From contig NZ_CP159218.1 in assembly GCF_040438885.1 (NCBI RefSeq), positions 2,852,001 through 2,916,000 on the forward strand: a stretch of 64,000 nt of DNA, read 5' to 3'. A program made the position numbers and the translations under genes. Source of the stretch: Nakamurella sp. A5-74. GTDB taxonomy: Bacteria; Actinomycetota; Actinomycetes; Mycobacteriales; Nakamurellaceae. Below, piece by piece: positions 37,093-46,358 of this stretch (the first letter of the stretch is position 1; the number at the start of each line of letters is the position of its first letter). The notes beneath the pieces were generated by a model. The model saw nothing but the letters and a program-made list of their open reading frames with translations. It was not told where the DNA came from and did no database searches.

Positions 37093-38204
37093 GCGGTGGA
37101 ACGGTCGAGAACCTGCCCGGTGGCGACGAACTGCAGGCGATGAGCCGCGAAGAGCTGGCCCGCCTCGGTGCGCGGCTGGACGGCGTCGAGCTCGTCGAGT
37201 ACGGCGAGCGCTACGAACCCGGATCCCCGGCAGACAAGCGGGCCGAGAAGAAGGTGGCTCGCTGGTTCTTCCTGGCGGCCATCCTGGGTCTGGCGTTCGT
37301 GGTCGTGTTCATCGTGTGGCCGTCGGAGTACCAGGCGCCCGGATCCGGCAGCGCGCAGGTTTGGTACGCGCTGTACACGCCGATGCTCGGGCTCACCATG
37401 GGCGGCGCGGTCTTCGCGTTCGGTATCGGCATCATTGCCCTCGCCCGGAAGCTCGCCCCGCACGAGGTCGCGATCCAGCAGCGCCATCAGGGAATGTCGG
37501 CCGAGGTCGACCGCCGCACCCTGGGCGCCGAGGTGTTCGACGCCGTCGACAAGACGGGTCTGAAGCGGCGCGGCATGCTCAAGGGCTCACTGGCCCTCAG
37601 CGGCGGCGTGCTCGGGCTGCTGGCCGTGGTACCGGTCCTCGGAGGCTTCATCAAGAGTCCATGGGACAAGGGCGCCAAGTCCGACCTCTGGGTCACGGGC
37701 TGGAGTCCGGTGGGTGGCAAGAAGGTCCGCTTGACGCAGATCGACGGCACCCCGGTCCGCCCCGAGGACATGGAAGCCGGCGCGCTCACCACCGTCTTCC
37801 CCGGTCTGCCCGGCGGCTCGAAGATGTCCGATTCCGCCGTCATGCTGATCCGCCTGCGGGCCAACGACCCCGTCCGCATCCGCCAGGGCCAGGAAGGCTT
37901 CGAGTACGGCGACTACTACGCCTTCTCCAAGGTCTGCACCCACGTCGGTTGCCCCACCTCGCTGTACGAGCAGCAGACCGGGCGGATCCTGTGCCCGTGC
38001 CACCAGTCGCAGTTCGACATCTACAACGCGTGCAAACCGGTCTTCGGACCGGCGACCCGGCCACTTCCCCAGCTTCCGATCGAGCTGGACGACGACGGTT
38101 ACTTCGTCGCCAGGAGTGACTTCATCGAGGCGGTCGGTCCCGGATTCTGGGAGAACGGCGACCACCCGAAGTTCGTCACCAACCCCAAGGGAAGCTCGTC
38201 ATGA
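37089..38204 (+). CDS. qcrA: Cytochrome bc1 complex Rieske iron-sulphur subunit
   Basis: 371 aa. Three membrane helices ([38 protein letters not shown] and the one near [20 protein letters not shown]), the triple-helix form known from actinobacteria. The 2Fe-2S cluster ligands are in CTHVGCP and CPCHQSQFD near residues 280 and 300. Accepts electrons from menaquinol at the outer face and passes them to QcrC. A twin Arg is not obvious: the third helix is preceded by [10 protein letters not shown], which fits a Tat-like signal for inserting the last helix. Overlaps both neighbours by four bases. Confidence 0.96.
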   Translation: MSGGTVENLPGGDELQAMSREELARLGARLDGVELVEYGERYEPGSPADKRAEKKVARWFFLAAILGLAFVVVFIVWPSEYQAPGSGSAQVWYALYTPMLGLTMGGAVFAFGIGIIALARKLAPHEVAIQQRHQGMSAEVDRRTLGAEVFDAVDKTGLKRRGMLKGSLALSGGVLGLLAVVPVLGGFIKSPWDKGAKSDLWVTGWSPVGGKKVRLTQIDGTPVRPEDMEAGALTTVFPGLPGGSKMSDSAVMLIRLRANDPVRIRQGQEGFEYGDYYAFSKVCTHVGCPTSLYEQQTGRILCPCHQSQFDIYNACKPVFGPATRPLPQLPIELDDDGYFVARSDFIEAVGPGFWENGDHPKFVTNPKGSSS

Positions 38205-39871
38205 GCAGACTCACCACCGCGACCGCCGTGCCCGGCGACAGCGCAGCCGCCAAGGCGCTCGATGGGGCCGACGTCCGCTACCACGGCGCCCGCCCGCTCC
38301 GCACGGCGATGAACAAGGTCTTCCCCACGCACTGGTCGTTCATGCTGGGCGAAGTCGCGATGTACAGCTTCCTGGTGCTGCTGTTGTCCGGCGTCTACCT
38401 GACGCTGTTCTTCGACGCATCCATGGGCGAGACCGTCTACCAGGGAGTCTTCGCAAAACTGCGCGGCGTCCCGATGTCGCGCGCATTCGCCTCGACCCTG
38501 GACATCTCCTTCGAGGTCCGCGGCGGTCTGTTGATCCGCCAGATCCACCACTGGGCAGCACTGCTGTTCCTCGCCTCGATGATGCTGCACATGATGCGGA
38601 TCTTCTTCACCGGTGGCTTCCGCAAGCCCCGTGAGGCGAACTGGATCATCGGTGTCCTGCTGCTGGTGCTGGGAATGGCCGAGGGCTTCCTCGGCTACTC
38701 GCTCCCGGACGACCTGCTCTCCGGTACCGGCCTGCGAGCGGTGTCCGCGTTCATCCTGTCGATCCCGGTGATCGGCACCTGGATGCACTGGGCGGTGTTC
38801 GGCGGCGACTATCCCGGCGAGATCATCATCGGCCGGTTCTACTCCCTGCACATCCTGTTGATCCCCGGCATCATCCTGGCCCTGATCGGCGTCCACGTGG
38901 CGCTGGTGTGGTTCCAGAAGCACACCCAGTTCGCCGGTCCCCGGGCCACCGAGAACAACGTCGTCGGCGTCCGCGTGCTGCCGACGTTCGCCTCCAAGGC
39001 GGGCGGTTTCTTCGCCGTCGTGTTCGGGATCATCGTGCTGATGTCGGGCATCTTCCAGATCAACCCGGTCTGGAACCTGGGGCCTTACAACGCTTCGCAG
39101 GTCTCTGCCGGCGTGCAACCAGACTTCTACATGGGCTTCCTGGACGGCCTGGTCCGAGTCTTCCCCGCCTGGGAACCGCGCAACATCTTCGGCCATTACG
39201 AGATACCCGCGGTGTTCTTCCCGGCGATCCTGGGCGCCACTGTGCTGATGATCCTGGTGATCGCCTATCCGTTCATCGAGAAGAAGTTCACCAAGGACAA
39301 CGCGGTCCACAACATCCTGCAGCGCCCGCGTGACGTGCCCGTCCGCACCGCTCTGGGCGTTGCGTTCCTGACCTTCTACATCCTCAACCTGATCAATGGC
39401 GCCAATGATCTGTTCGCCCTGAAGCTGGACATCTCGTTGAACGTCATGACGTGGATCGGTCGGGTCGGCTCGCTGTTGTTCCCGGTCATCGCGTACGTGG
39501 TCACCTACCGGCTCTGCCTGGGTCTGCAGCACGCGGACCGGGCGGTGCTCGAGCACGGGATCGAGACCGGTCACCTCAAGCGTCTGCCGTCCGGTGAGTT
39601 CATCGAGATCCACCAGCCGCTCGGTGCGGTGGATTCGCACGGCCATCCGATCCCGTTGGACTACCAGGGCGCCGCGGTGCCCAAGCGGATGAACCAGCTC
39701 GGCTATGCCGGCAAGGCGATCGTCGGTGTGCTCAAGGTCAAGGACACCTCGGGCGATGTCGTTCACCATTCCTCCAGCGACATCGGCGGGGCCGACAACA
39801 CGGTGTCGATCGAGGGCAAGGGTGGCGAGAAGACTGCGGACGAGCCCGATCCGGACGAGTCCAAGAGCTGA
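38201..39871 (+). CDS. qcrB: Cytochrome bc1 complex cytochrome b subunit
   Basis: Haem b protein that oxidises menaquinol, 556 aa. Haem ligand His pairs lie in [19 protein letters not shown] and in [21 protein letters not shown]; the quinol-site block is [14 protein letters not shown] in place of PEWY. About nine membrane helices, then a 120-residue cytoplasmic tail ([24 protein letters not shown]) typical of actinobacterial QcrB. This is the target class of Q203-type inhibitors in mycobacteria. ATG 38201 overlaps the qcrA stop; a terminator hairpin follows at 39893. Confidence 0.96.
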   Translation: MSRLTTATAVPGDSAAAKALDGADVRYHGARPLRTAMNKVFPTHWSFMLGEVAMYSFLVLLLSGVYLTLFFDASMGETVYQGVFAKLRGVPMSRAFASTLDISFEVRGGLLIRQIHHWAALLFLASMMLHMMRIFFTGGFRKPREANWIIGVLLLVLGMAEGFLGYSLPDDLLSGTGLRAVSAFILSIPVIGTWMHWAVFGGDYPGEIIIGRFYSLHILLIPGIILALIGVHVALVWFQKHTQFAGPRATENNVVGVRVLPTFASKAGGFFAVVFGIIVLMSGIFQINPVWNLGPYNASQVSAGVQPDFYMGFLDGLVRVFPAWEPRNIFGHYEIPAVFFPAILGATVLMILVIAYPFIEKKFTKDNAVHNILQRPRDVPVRTALGVAFLTFYILNLINGANDLFALKLDISLNVMTWIGRVGSLLFPVIAYVVTYRLCLGLQHADRAVLEHGIETGHLKRLPSGEFIEIHQPLGAVDSHGHPIPLDYQGAAVPKRMNQLGYAGKAIVGVLKVKDTSGDVVHHSSSDIGGADNTVSIEGKGGEKTADEPDPDESKS

Positions 39872-39892
39872 CCGCCCCACACGGTTGACGAC

Positions 39893-39922
39893 GGCCCGAT
39901 CGCTCCCCGGAGCGGTCGGGCC
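39893..39922 (+). terminator. Terminator hairpin after qcrB
   Basis: GGCCCGATCGCTCC-cc-GGAGCGGTCGGGCC: a 14-base-pair stem with one mismatch. Followed by TTCGTCG, not a T-run. Fits the end of the ctaE-qcrCAB transcript. Confidence 0.7.
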
Positions 39923-40056
39923 TTCGTCGCGAAGTGCCGCCGGGGCCGGCAACCCCCGCAGCCACTCATGCCAGGGGCAGCTGCTCACGGTCGGACGTGA
40001 GCGACGCACCCGAACGTGCGCGGGAGCGACGCGCGGGTGTACGGAAGACTGGGAGC

Positions 40057-41238
40057 ATGGCCGACTCCGAGCTCTCCCCCACTGCCATCACCGCATCGAT
40101 CCTCATCGGGGCTGCCGAACTCGAGCAGCGCGACGGGGCCGTCGTCCCGCACCGACTTCCCCGCTGGGTGCGGGAACAGAACCTGGATGACGCGCAGTTG
40201 CTGATGGCCCAGAGCCACTGCGCCGGTGTCCGGCTGCGATTCCGCACCCGGGCCACCGTCCTCCAACTGGAGACCCGACGGACGACGACGGTGCTGCGCG
40301 GGCTCCCGCCGCGGCCGGCTGGGGTCTTCGACCTGCGCATCGACGGCGCACTCGTCGAGCAGCGGACGGCTTCCGGCGGCACCACCGTCGTGGTGGACAT
40401 GACCACCGGCGAGCGCGAGGTGCAGCAGACGCCGACGTCGATCATCGCCTTCACCGGACTTCCGGGAGGTGCGAAGGATCTCGAGCTGTGGTTGCCCTGG
40501 AACGAAGCGGTCGAGCTGGTCGAGCTGCGCAGTGATGCCCCGCTGGAGGCGATCCCCTCCGACGGCCGGCCCGTGTGGCTGCACCACGGCAGTTCCATCA
40601 GCCACGGCTCGAATGCAGCCAGCCCCACAGGAACCTGGCCGGTGATCGCAGCAGACCTGGGCGGTGTCGAGCTGATCAACCTGGGGCTGGGCGGTAGCGC
40701 GCTGGTGGACCCGTTCCTCGCAAGGACGATCCGCGACACTCCAGCAGACCTGATCAGCCTGAAGCTGGGGATCAACCTGGTGGGCACCGATCTGTTCCGG
40801 CTGCGGGCGCTCGGCCCCGCGGTCCACGGATTCCTCGACACCATTCGCGATGGCCACCCGGAGACCCCCCTGCTGGTGATCTCCGCGCTGCACTGCGCCA
40901 TCCACGAGCAGACGCCGGGGCCGGGCTCCTTCGACGTCCAGGCAGCGCAGCAGGGGCAGGTGCGCTTCATCGCAACGGGTGATCCGGCCGAGGTGCCGGC
41001 CGGTCGGTTGACGCTCGAAGTGATCCGCGAGCAGCTGCGCCTGATCGTCGAACAGCGTTCAGCGACGGACGAACACCTGCATTTCCTCGACGGGCTGCAG
41101 CTCTACGGCGCCCAGGACGAGCGGGACCATCCGTTGCCCGACGCCCTGCACCCGGATGCCGCCAGCCACGCCCTGATCGGTGAGCGGTTCGCCAGGGCCG
41201 CCTTCGGGCCTTCGGGCTGCTTCGCCGCGCACCCCTGA
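40057..41238 (+). CDS. Two-domain SGNH/GDSL hydrolase
   Basis: 393 aa, no signal peptide, so probably cytoplasmic. Residues about 20-165 form a beta-rich N-terminal domain (RLRFRTRATVLQLETRRTT). Residues about 170-385 form the SGNH part: WLHHGSSISHGSNA with the nucleophile Ser (block I), LGLGGSALVDPFLA (block II), LISLKLGINLVG with the Asn block, and DALHPDAASHALIGERF with the Asp-His pair. Probable esterase of acylated sugars or lipids. ATG 40057, GGGAG upstream. It lies between qcrB and the ctaCF genes and is absent from that place in mycobacteria. Confidence 0.88.
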   Translation: MADSELSPTAITASILIGAAELEQRDGAVVPHRLPRWVREQNLDDAQLLMAQSHCAGVRLRFRTRATVLQLETRRTTTVLRGLPPRPAGVFDLRIDGALVEQRTASGGTTVVVDMTTGEREVQQTPTSIIAFTGLPGGAKDLELWLPWNEAVELVELRSDAPLEAIPSDGRPVWLHHGSSISHGSNAASPTGTWPVIAADLGGVELINLGLGGSALVDPFLARTIRDTPADLISLKLGINLVGTDLFRLRALGPAVHGFLDTIRDGHPETPLLVISALHCAIHEQTPGPGSFDVQAAQQGQVRFIATGDPAEVPAGRLTLEVIREQLRLIVEQRSATDEHLHFLDGLQLYGAQDERDHPLPDALHPDAASHALIGERFARAAFGPSGCFAAHP

Positions 41239-41265
41239 TCGCCCCCTCGGTGGTTGCGACGCGAC

Positions 41266-41302
41266 GGGATCTCGTCTCGCTCGTCCCTCGCTCGTTCGAT
41301 CG
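41266..41302. repeat. Dispersed intergenic repeat, copy B
   Basis: About 37 bases, gggatctcgtctcgctcg then tccctcgctcgttcgatcg; same family and orientation as the copy at 11398. Located after the SGNH hydrolase, convergent with ctaF. Confidence 0.6.
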
Positions 41303-41348
41303 GCGAACGGTGACGGGTGTCGAGCGAAGACGGGCCGTGCGGGCCGGG

Positions 41349-41849
41349 TCAGTGGACGGCGGGCCCGCGGTGGTACTCGAAGATCAATCCGACGACGCTC
41401 ATCAGCAGCAGGCCGGCCATGATGATCATCAGCCAGACCAGCAGGAATGCGGTCGCCACGGCGAACACCGCCGCGGAAGCCGCGAGGGTGAACGGCCAGT
41501 AGGAGCCGGGCGAGAAGAACCCGAGATCGCCTGCGCCCTCGGCGATCTCGGCGTCGTGGTCCTCCGGTCGCGGGCCGTCAAGGCGTCGGCCGGTGAACCA
41601 CAGGAAGCTGCCGATGAGGAACGTCAGACCGGCCGTCAGGTAGAACCCGACGATACCTACCTTCTCGCCCGGCGCGAGGATGTGGTAGGCCACCCCGGAA
41701 ATGACGAAGAACCCGGTCAGGGCCAGGAAGATGGTCGCCTCGACGCCCAACCCCTTCGAGGACTCACTGGCCGAGAGGTCGCCGCTCTGTCGTTCGTAGT
41801 CCTGGTCCTCCTCGTGCACTGCGGGGCCCACCTTGCTGTCGTCGGACAT
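41349..41849 (-). CDS. ctaF: Cytochrome c oxidase subunit IV (actinobacterial type)
   Basis: 166 aa, the actinobacterial-specific small subunit of the aa3 oxidase. Four membrane helices: ATIFLALTGFFVISGVAYHIL, IVGFYLTAGLTFLIGSFLWF, then, after the block DLGFFSPGSYWPFTLAA, AVFAVATAFLLVWLMIIMAG and LLLMSVVGLIFEYHRG. Homologous to Rv2199c. Its ATG shares one base with the ctaC stop (TGATG), so the two are translated together. The catalytic subunit gene ctaD is outside the window, as usual in this group. Confidence 0.93.
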   Translation of the reverse strand: MSDDSKVGPAVHEEDQDYERQSGDLSASESSKGLGVEATIFLALTGFFVISGVAYHILAPGEKVGIVGFYLTAGLTFLIGSFLWFTGRRLDGPRPEDHDAEIAEGAGDLGFFSPGSYWPFTLAASAAVFAVATAFLLVWLMIIMAGLLLMSVVGLIFEYHRGPAVH

Positions 41850-42841
41850 CAGTTGCCAGCGTTCTGCGGGGCCGAACGCGCTTGCCGGTCGGTGTCCAAC
41901 GGGTGCGTCGTCGTGGCCAGTGGCGCGCACAGCTCACCGCACGACGGGACCGTCGCCTGCACCCGGGAGAGGGCTTCGGCGGCCTTGAACGGAACGCCGG
42001 TGGCCGGGTTGACCTGGCTGCGGATCTTGACGTACGCCTGGTACGCATCCTCGGGCACGCTGCGGACCTCGAAGTTCATCGCCGAGTGGTAGGTGCCGCA
42101 GAGCTCGGCGCAGCGACCCACGAAGGCGCCGGTGCGCTCCAGCTTGACCTGGAACACGTTGCCTCCGTCCGGCTGGTTCTGGGCCGGGAAGGGAAAGACG
42201 TCGCGCTTGAACAGGAAGTCCGGCACCCAGAAGGAGTGGATTACGTCCTTGCTGCGGAGGTTGAACTGGATCGTCTTGCCCACCGGCAGGACCAGCAGCG
42301 GGACCTCGTCACTGGTGCCGACGGTGTGCACCTCGGTGTTGTTGTACCAATCGGCGTCCCTGGCGGTCGCCGGCAGCGCGACGGCTCCTGGGACCTTGGT
42401 GCCCTGGTACCCGAAGTCCCAGTTCCACTTGAACGCGGTCACGTCGATCGTGACGTCCGGGTTCGCGGTCTTGGCCAGCACCTTGTTCTGGGTGGTGACG
42501 GTGAAGTAGAACAGCACCGCGACCAGCACGAACGGGATGGCGGTGCACACCAGCTCGAACGGCAGGTTCTCCTTGGTCTGCTTGGGATACAGCGGCGAGT
42601 TCGGGCGCTGGCGGTGCTTCGCGAACGCCCAGAACATCGCGCCCCAGACGATCACACCGACGATCAGCGCAGCGATGAACGCTGCCGACCAGAAGTACTG
42701 CATGTGGCGACCCTGCTCGGTGGCGCTGACCGGCCAACCGAAACGGGGGAGGTCCGACAGCGAGCAGCCGCTCAGCAACACACCGGCGAGCACCAGCAGG
42801 CCTGTGAGTCCGAGCCGTCGGAGCGCCTTGGAGCGTGGCAC
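41849..42841 (-). CDS. ctaC: Cytochrome c oxidase subunit II
   Basis: 330 aa. Lipoprotein signal with lipobox LSGC at residues 23-26, two membrane helices (WSAAFIAALIVGVIVWGAMFW and ELVCTAIPFVLVAVLFYFTV), then the cupredoxin domain. CuA ligands are in VIHSFWVPDF and GRCAELCGTYHSAM near residue 255. VTAFKWNWDF is the aromatic stretch that passes electrons from QcrC. The C-terminus has an extra Cys-containing tail. LspA in this window would process the signal peptide. GTG 42841. Confidence 0.95.
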   Translation of the reverse strand: MPRSKALRRLGLTGLLVLAGVLLSGCSLSDLPRFGWPVSATEQGRHMQYFWSAAFIAALIVGVIVWGAMFWAFAKHRQRPNSPLYPKQTKENLPFELVCTAIPFVLVAVLFYFTVTTQNKVLAKTANPDVTIDVTAFKWNWDFGYQGTKVPGAVALPATARDADWYNNTEVHTVGTSDEVPLLVLPVGKTIQFNLRSKDVIHSFWVPDFLFKRDVFPFPAQNQPDGGNVFQVKLERTGAFVGRCAELCGTYHSAMNFEVRSVPEDAYQAYVKIRSQVNPATGVPFKAAEALSRVQATVPSCGELCAPLATTTHPLDTDRQARSAPQNAGN

Positions 42842-43165
42842 GTGATCCCGCCTTCCCTACGCGTTCCGCACGTTCTCGCGTGTCCTGACTCGCGTGTTTC
42901 TGATCAGTCGCACAGCATCGCCACACGACGCTTCCGAGGTTACTTCACCCGCAGGCCCTCACGGATACCGGGATCCCGGCGCGTTGAACACATCACGGCG
43001 GCGCGCACCGACCCGCCCGGCGTTCGGTCGATCAGCCCGACGGTCGCAGTGGTCGGGGATACTGCTGTGGCGGTCGTCGTCCCTCGGCGGCCGCGGACAG
43101 GGTGCTGAAGGCGGCGGGCCGATGGCGCGCCGAGCAACCCCAAAGACGAGATCGGTGGAGCGCAC
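42842..43165. other. Divergent promoter region of ctaC and asnB
   Basis: 324 bases without a gene. On the minus strand TAACCT (complement of 42937-42942) is a candidate -10 for ctaCF. On the plus strand GATACT near 43058 is a candidate for asnB. No clear palindrome was found. Confidence 0.4.
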
Positions 43166-45100
43166 GTGTGTGGATTGATCGGTTTCCTCTCGACGGCCGG
43201 CCCGGAGGGCGCGGCCAGGCGCGTCGCCGACGTGGCCGCCGGACTGCCGCTGTGCCGTCACCGGGGTCCCGACGAGCCCGGGACGTGGCACGACACCGAC
43301 GTGGTGTTCGGCTTCAACCGGCTGGCGACGATCGACATCGAGCACTCCCACCAACCGCTGCGCTGGGGCCCGCCGGAGTCTCCCGACCGGTACGCCCTGG
43401 TGTTCAACGGTGAGATCTACAACTACCTGGAACTGCGGGCCGAACTCGCCGCCGATCACGGCGCGGCGTTCGCCACCGAGGGTGATGGTGAGGCGATCGT
43501 CGCCGGCTACCACCATCACGGCGCCGGATGGGTCTCGCGACTGCGCGGGATGTTCGCGTTCCTGATCTGGGACACCCAGGACCGTGTGCTGTTCGGTGCC
43601 AGGGACCCGTTCGGGATCAAGCCGCTGTATTCGGTGCGGACCGAGGACGGCTTCGGTTTCGCCTCGGAGGCCAAGAGCCTGCGGGCACTGCTGGACCGGC
43701 CCGCGGTCGTGGATCCCGTCGCGCTGCAGCACTATCTGGTGCTCCAGTACGTCCCCGAGCCGGAGTCGATGGACGCCCAGTTGCGGCGCGTCGAGTCGGG
43801 TACCCACTTCACCGTGCGGCCCGGTGATGCCACTGCGACCGCGCTGCCGACCGTGCGCTACTTCAAGCCGAAGTTCACCAGCGTGCCGGTCAACTCCGAC
43901 GGTGATCGCGCTGATCTCTACAAGCGGATCGCCGACGTGTTGGACGACTCGGTCGCCAAGCACATGCGGGCCGACGTGACCGTCGGCTCCTTCCTCTCCG
44001 GCGGGATCGACTCGACGGCGATCGCGGCGCTGGCGAAGCGCTACAACCCCGACCTGTTGACGTTCACGTCCGGCTTCGAACGTGCGGGCTACTCCGAGGT
44101 CGACGTCGCTGCCGAGTCGGCTGCCGCGATCGGTGTCGAGCACATCGTCAGGGTGGTCAGCGAGGAGGAGCTCACCAGCACGCTGCCGTTGATCGTCTGG
44201 TACCTGGACGATCCGGTTGCCGACCCGGCGCTGGTACCGCTGTACTTCGTGGCGAACGAGGCCCGCAAACGGGTCAAGGTGGTGCTCTCCGGCGAAGGTG
44301 CAGACGAGTTGTTCGGCGGCTACAACATCTACCGCGAGCCGGCCAGTCTCAAGCGGTTGACAGCGCTCCCGTCACCGCTGCGCAAGGGTCTGGCCGCGGT
44401 CGGACGAGCACTGCCACAAGGCTTCCGGGGGCAGGACATGTTGCGCCGGGGCTCCCTCGACCTCGAGGAGCGCTACTACGGCAATGCCAGGATCTTCCGC
44501 GAGGAGCAGTTGTCCGGGATGCTGCGCAGCTACTCCCCCACGGTCTCCTATCGCGACGTGACCGACCCGGTCTACCAGCTGTCCCGCGACACCGATCCGG
44601 TGTCCCGCATGCAGCACGTCGACCTGTTCACGTGGCTGCGCGGCGACATCCTGGTCAAGGCCGACAAGGTCACGATGGCCAACTCGCTGGAGCTGCGGGT
44701 GCCGTTCCTGGACAAGGAGGTCTTCGAGGTCGCCAGGAGCATCCCCTCGATCGAGAAGATCACCCCCCGCACCACCAAGTCCGCGCTGCGCAAGGCGATG
44801 GAACTGATTGTTCCGCCGCACGTGCTGAACCGTCGCAAGCTCGGGTTCCCGGTGCCCATCCGACACTTCCTGGCCGAGGGCTCCTACGAGTGGGCCCGGC
44901 AGGTGATCCTGGACGCGCAGACCGACGAGTACCTCGACAAGACGGTCGTGCTGGCCCTGCTGGACGCGCACCGCGCCGGCGAGGCCGACCACTCCCGGCG
45001 GATCTGGACCGTGCTGGTGTTCATGATCTGGCACGGCATCTTCGTCACCGGCGCCATCACCCCGACGGTGCCGATGCCGACCTACCCCGTCCGGCTCTGA
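43166..45100 (+). CDS. asnB: Asparagine synthase (glutamine-hydrolysing)
   Basis: 644 aa. Class II glutamine amidotransferase domain at the N-terminus: Cys2 as nucleophile (MCGLIGFLS), RHRGPDEPG, FNGEIYNYLELR and GDGEAIVAGY. Synthetase domain from about 245: PP-loop SFLSGGIDSTAIAAL, then SGEGADELFGGYNIYR and ELRVPFLD. In M. tuberculosis the homologue Rv2201 amidates meso-DAP in peptidoglycan precursors rather than making free asparagine; the same role is possible here given its place, but sequence alone cannot decide. GTG 43166 after GGAG. Confidence 0.93.
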   Translation: MCGLIGFLSTAGPEGAARRVADVAAGLPLCRHRGPDEPGTWHDTDVVFGFNRLATIDIEHSHQPLRWGPPESPDRYALVFNGEIYNYLELRAELAADHGAAFATEGDGEAIVAGYHHHGAGWVSRLRGMFAFLIWDTQDRVLFGARDPFGIKPLYSVRTEDGFGFASEAKSLRALLDRPAVVDPVALQHYLVLQYVPEPESMDAQLRRVESGTHFTVRPGDATATALPTVRYFKPKFTSVPVNSDGDRADLYKRIADVLDDSVAKHMRADVTVGSFLSGGIDSTAIAALAKRYNPDLLTFTSGFERAGYSEVDVAAESAAAIGVEHIVRVVSEEELTSTLPLIVWYLDDPVADPALVPLYFVANEARKRVKVVLSGEGADELFGGYNIYREPASLKRLTALPSPLRKGLAAVGRALPQGFRGQDMLRRGSLDLEERYYGNARIFREEQLSGMLRSYSPTVSYRDVTDPVYQLSRDTDPVSRMQHVDLFTWLRGDILVKADKVTMANSLELRVPFLDKEVFEVARSIPSIEKITPRTTKSALRKAMELIVPPHVLNRRKLGFPVPIRHFLAEGSYEWARQVILDAQTDEYLDKTVVLALLDAHRAGEADHSRRIWTVLVFMIWHGIFVTGAITPTVPMPTYPVRL

Positions 45101-45117
45101 CCCGTCCGGCTCTGACC

Positions 45118-45143
45118 CGTGCTGCTCCGGCCCGAGCAGCACG
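45118..45143. terminator. Perfect hairpin after asnB
   Basis: CGTGCTGCTC-cggccc-GAGCAGCACG, a 10-base-pair perfect stem between the convergent asnB and adoK. Two direct copies of CCGTCCGGCTCTGAC precede it. Confidence 0.7.
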
Positions 45144-45206
45144 GACCCCCGCGCAAGTCTGACCCGAGCAGCTCAGCCACGGGCGGGCGACCTGGCGGGA
45201 CGCGCG

Positions 45207-46229
45207 TCACCAGCCGATGGCGGTGGTGATCTCTGCTGTCGCCGCTTCGCCGTAGGCGTCGGCCAGACGCTGCTGTGCGACCGCGGCGTCGAAGGCGTAC
45301 TCCTGGGTGCCGGTCGTCTCCAGCACCAGGACCGCCATCAGCGATCCGAGCTGGGACGAACGCTCCAGGGAAAGACCGGTGGAGCGACCGGCCAGGAAGC
45401 CGGCCCGGAACGCGTCACCGACACCGGTCGGGTCGACCTTGCCGTGCTCGGGCACGACCGGAACGGTCAGTGAGGTTACCGCAGGGTCGTCGGTGATGTC
45501 GCCGTGGATGCCGGCGATCTGCACCCCGGCAGCGCCGTGCGTCGTGATCCGGTAGTGCACGTGGTCCAGGATCTGCTCCTGGGACAGCCCGGTCTTGCCG
45601 GTCAGCAGCCCGAGCTCGTAGTCGTTGCTGAACAGGTACTGAGCACCCTCGATCAGGCTGCGTGCCTGCTGTCCGTCGATCCGGGCGAGCTGCTGTGAGG
45701 GATCGGCGGCGAAGGTGATGCCGAGCTCCCGGCACTCCTGGGCGTGCCGGACCATCCCCGCAGGATCGCCGGCGCTGATCATCACCAGCTCGACGCCGCC
45801 GAGCTGCTGGATGATCGGGGCGAGCGCGATCTCCCGGGATCGCGCCATGGCGCCGGCGTAGAAGGAGCCGATCTGGTTCATCGCGTCATCGGTCGTGCAG
45901 ACGAACCGGGCCGTCTGCACATCCGTGCATCGCAGCACATGGGCGCATTCGACGCCGTGCCTGCTCAGCCAACCCTCGTACTCGTCGAAGTCGGCGCCCA
46001 CCGCGTCCACCAGTACCGGCCGGCGGCCCAGCACGCCCATCCCGAAGGTGATGTTTCCGGCCACTCCCCCGCGGTGCACGACCAGATCGTCCACCAGGAA
46101 CGAGAGCGACACCCGCTCGAGCTGATCGGGTAGCAGCGACTCGGTGAACTTTCCGGGGAAGTGCATCAGGTGATCGGTGGCGATCGAGCCGGTGACGATG
46201 ATCGGCTGGTTGGCAGGAGAACTCGACAC
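45207..46229 (-). CDS. adoK: Adenosine kinase (PfkB family)
   Basis: 340 aa ribokinase-fold kinase that phosphorylates adenosine in purine salvage. Substrate motif VHRGGVAGNITFGMGVLG near residue 55, FAADPSQQLAR, and the C-terminal catalytic DPTGVGDAFRAGFLAGRSTGL with the anion-hole GAGD-like loop. Opening VTGSIATDHLMHFPGKF and the whole spacing follow M. tuberculosis AdoK (Rv2202c), an unusual bacterial adenosine kinase more like ribokinases. GTG 46229; upstream frame rejected as shadow of the neighbouring gene. Confidence 0.93.
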   Translation of the reverse strand: MSSSPANQPIIVTGSIATDHLMHFPGKFTESLLPDQLERVSLSFLVDDLVVHRGGVAGNITFGMGVLGRRPVLVDAVGADFDEYEGWLSRHGVECAHVLRCTDVQTARFVCTTDDAMNQIGSFYAGAMARSREIALAPIIQQLGGVELVMISAGDPAGMVRHAQECRELGITFAADPSQQLARIDGQQARSLIEGAQYLFSNDYELGLLTGKTGLSQEQILDHVHYRITTHGAAGVQIAGIHGDITDDPAVTSLTVPVVPEHGKVDPTGVGDAFRAGFLAGRSTGLSLERSSQLGSLMAVLVLETTGTQEYAFDAAVAQQRLADAYGEAATAEITTAIGW

Positions 46230-46346
46230 GAAACGGCTCCGGGGGTCGGGTGCGTGGGCGGGCGGAATGACCGGCTTGCGGCCGGGCAGGTGCGGCGAGA
46301 AGACCACCGGGCAACGGGGCGAGACTACCCGTCCCCGCGGATTGGG

Positions 46347-46352
46347 TAGGTT
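46347..46352 (+). promoter_or_regulatory. -10 hexamer TAGGTT of the SxxK hydrolase gene
   Basis: Six bases before the GTG at 46359; same hexamer and spacing as at 1333. Confidence 0.5.
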
Positions 46353-46358
46353 CACCAC

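Noticed and set aside
38099-40009. 636-codon minus-strand frame opposite qcrB
   Set aside because: Antisense of a gene with clear cytochrome b haem ligands; no domain visible in the shadow.
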